Source: an uncultured Muribaculaceae bacterium | GTDB lineage: Bacteria > Bacteroidota > Bacteroidia > Bacteroidales > Muribaculaceae | Reading direction: 5' to 3' | Assembly: GCA_910584185.1 (NCBI GenBank) | Contig: CAJTYC010000103.1 | Span: forward strand, 1 to 6,863 | Length of the DNA stretch: 6,863 bases | Made by a program: the position numbers and the translations under genes | In this document: in pieces, positions 6,801 through 6,863 of the stretch | Layout: each line of letters starts with the position of its first letter | Position numbering within the stretch: the stretch's first letter is position 1 | The notes under the pieces: model-generated | Databases searched by the model: none | What the model was told of the DNA's origin: nothing | The model's input: only the letters and a program-made list of their open reading frames with translations

Positions 6801-6857
6801 ACAATCGAGCTTCCCCGCGGCGTCTACGTGGTGAACGGCAAGAAAGTGATGCTGTAA
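3852..6857 (+). CDS. Secreted multidomain GH13 alpha-amylase with two CBM26-like starch-binding modules
   Basis: A 1001-residue enzyme expected to cut alpha-1,4 links in starch and maltodextrins outside the cytoplasm. Residues 1-22 are a signal peptide ending AQA|ATF; there is no lipobox cysteine, so it is not a surface lipoprotein like SusG. The GH13 barrel (about 30-560) has GFTAVWITPV (86-95), region I DIVIQH (150-155), VDLN (251-254), region II GFRID with nucleophile D282, region III YGEV with acid/base E323, and region IV DSHD with D470; the catalytic triad is complete. Region I has Gln154 where most GH13 enzymes have the calcium-binding Asn. A beta domain (about 560-663) follows, then a linker with GSGGGSG (708-714) and a Glu/Pro stretch. 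Two CBM26-like modules come next: about 732-818 (Y748, W750, W762) and 841-930 (W859, W861, W875). Residues 935-1001, ending in GVYVVNGKKVML, resemble a type IX secretion sorting domain. The gene has its own promoter, and no susC/susD genes are in the window. Confidence 0.93.
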   Translation: MKLLRGMLYGAVLSTAAMSAQAATFVGDRTDFRDETIYFAMTTRFYDGDPDNNVYCWDGVLNEKDPEWRGDFKGLIDKLDYIKALGFTAVWITPVVENGSGLDYHGYHAMDFSKVDHRYVSKTADAKQADVEFQTLIDEVHKRGMKLILDIVIQHTGNFGEAQLAPMFDKDYTKDLADINASMIPRTKSKGGVLPDNYLDLPPMAQYASRLDYMKNTDYKNNDIHNYYHHKAWFDWDDNSRWWGQIAGDCVDLNTENPAVSSYIVDCYSRFIKMGIDGFRIDTAGHIPRLAFNKNFLPQFMEAAESPEAKAKRGDTPFFMYGEVCARSTQVIYRGEHYYASPCYYTWKENKDYEWDMDPKSWDSVVAIPTATEGSHDFETVSGHVNWESCHQSAKDDAGHAESILRKSNNALLNGNEYHTPDHKDFSGMSVIDFAMHWNFNSAMGAYGVRGQDDLYNDATYNVVYVDSHDYAPDSNYRFSGTQDTWAENLSLMFTFRGIPCLYYGSEVEFQKGKPIDKGAVEALRNTGRAYFGGYIEGDVNVTDFAEYTGATGNMASTLNYPLARHIQRLNKIRAAVPALRKGQYSNEGCEGAKGAMAFKRRYTDAKTDSYVLVTISGNATFTGVLNGTYVDAITGDTKTVTDGTLTADCEGKGNMRIYVLNTTKTKAPGKVGEDGKYLYGAAPVDQPWQKWADETMPDETWTQKPNGSGGGSGDVEEPEEPVEPAMAEGEQAVFFEADNGWKGVRAYVWSKTDDRKFAGAWSGQTMTYLGGGIYKWTYTGEGKIPEGSGLIFNAGGSQTPDFEWRNGGYYTSAGYQKTIEGAGEIPDDPIVKPELPEGNEWIAYFDNTTANWGNVTAWVWDAADGNKNYSGGAWPGQNLSIDPETGYYKLSCSVTNEHPNMMVIFSNSGASKTSDLKLVHKGVYNAHGYVTTSSVDNVTAAESIKISVSDGKLMVEAVDACTLTVSRLDGVSFPVQLHVGYNTIELPRGVYVVNGKKVML

Positions 6858-6863
6858 TAAGTA

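Overview
This window reads as chromosomal DNA of a gut-type Bacteroidales bacterium. Its promoters fit the Bacteroidetes sigma-ABfr pattern (TTTG about 20 nt upstream of TAnnTTTG), ribosome binding sites are weak or absent, intergenic DNA is AT-rich against moderately GC-rich genes, and the tryptophanase is of the Bacteroides type. Muribaculaceae is my best guess at family level, from base composition and protein style only. I see no mobile element, phage, CRISPR array or defence system.

Layout. Positions 1-70 hold most of a tRNA-Pro(GGG) on the minus strand, cut by the window edge, with a good promoter at 153-184. Back-to-back with it is a weaker plus-strand promoter for a compact formate/nitrite-transporter (FNT) family channel (297-956). 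That gene runs into a convergent gene on the minus strand, a YeiH/UPF0324 family membrane protein (932-1963); their 3' ends overlap by 25 bp. Just upstream of the yeiH start is a 17-bp tandem repeat. The yeiH-like gene and tryptophanase (tnaA, 2235-3611) are divergent, and their two predicted promoters are interleaved within 44 bp. tnaA ends at a strong intrinsic terminator (3640-3674).

The intergenic region before the last gene holds a perfect 29-bp tandem duplication, a promoter whose -33 position lies in the end of that duplication, and a 9-bp inverted repeat at the predicted transcription start. It leads into a 1001-residue secreted multidomain alpha-amylase (3852-6857): signal peptide, GH13 catalytic domain, acidic/Gly-rich linker, two CBM26-like starch-binding modules and a C-terminal domain resembling a type IX secretion sorting signal.

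How the genes may work together. Each gene seems to be its own transcription unit, so there is no large operon. The amylase would begin starch breakdown outside the cell. Tryptophanase makes indole, pyruvate and ammonia, and enzymes of this family can also release sulfide from cysteine. The FNT channel and YeiH-like protein are both small-solute membrane proteins. A link between tryptophanase, sulfide or sulfite and these two transporters is possible but is inference. Nothing here proves a new biological system; the most unusual signals are regulatory (interleaved promoters, the start-site hairpin, and the repeats next to promoters).
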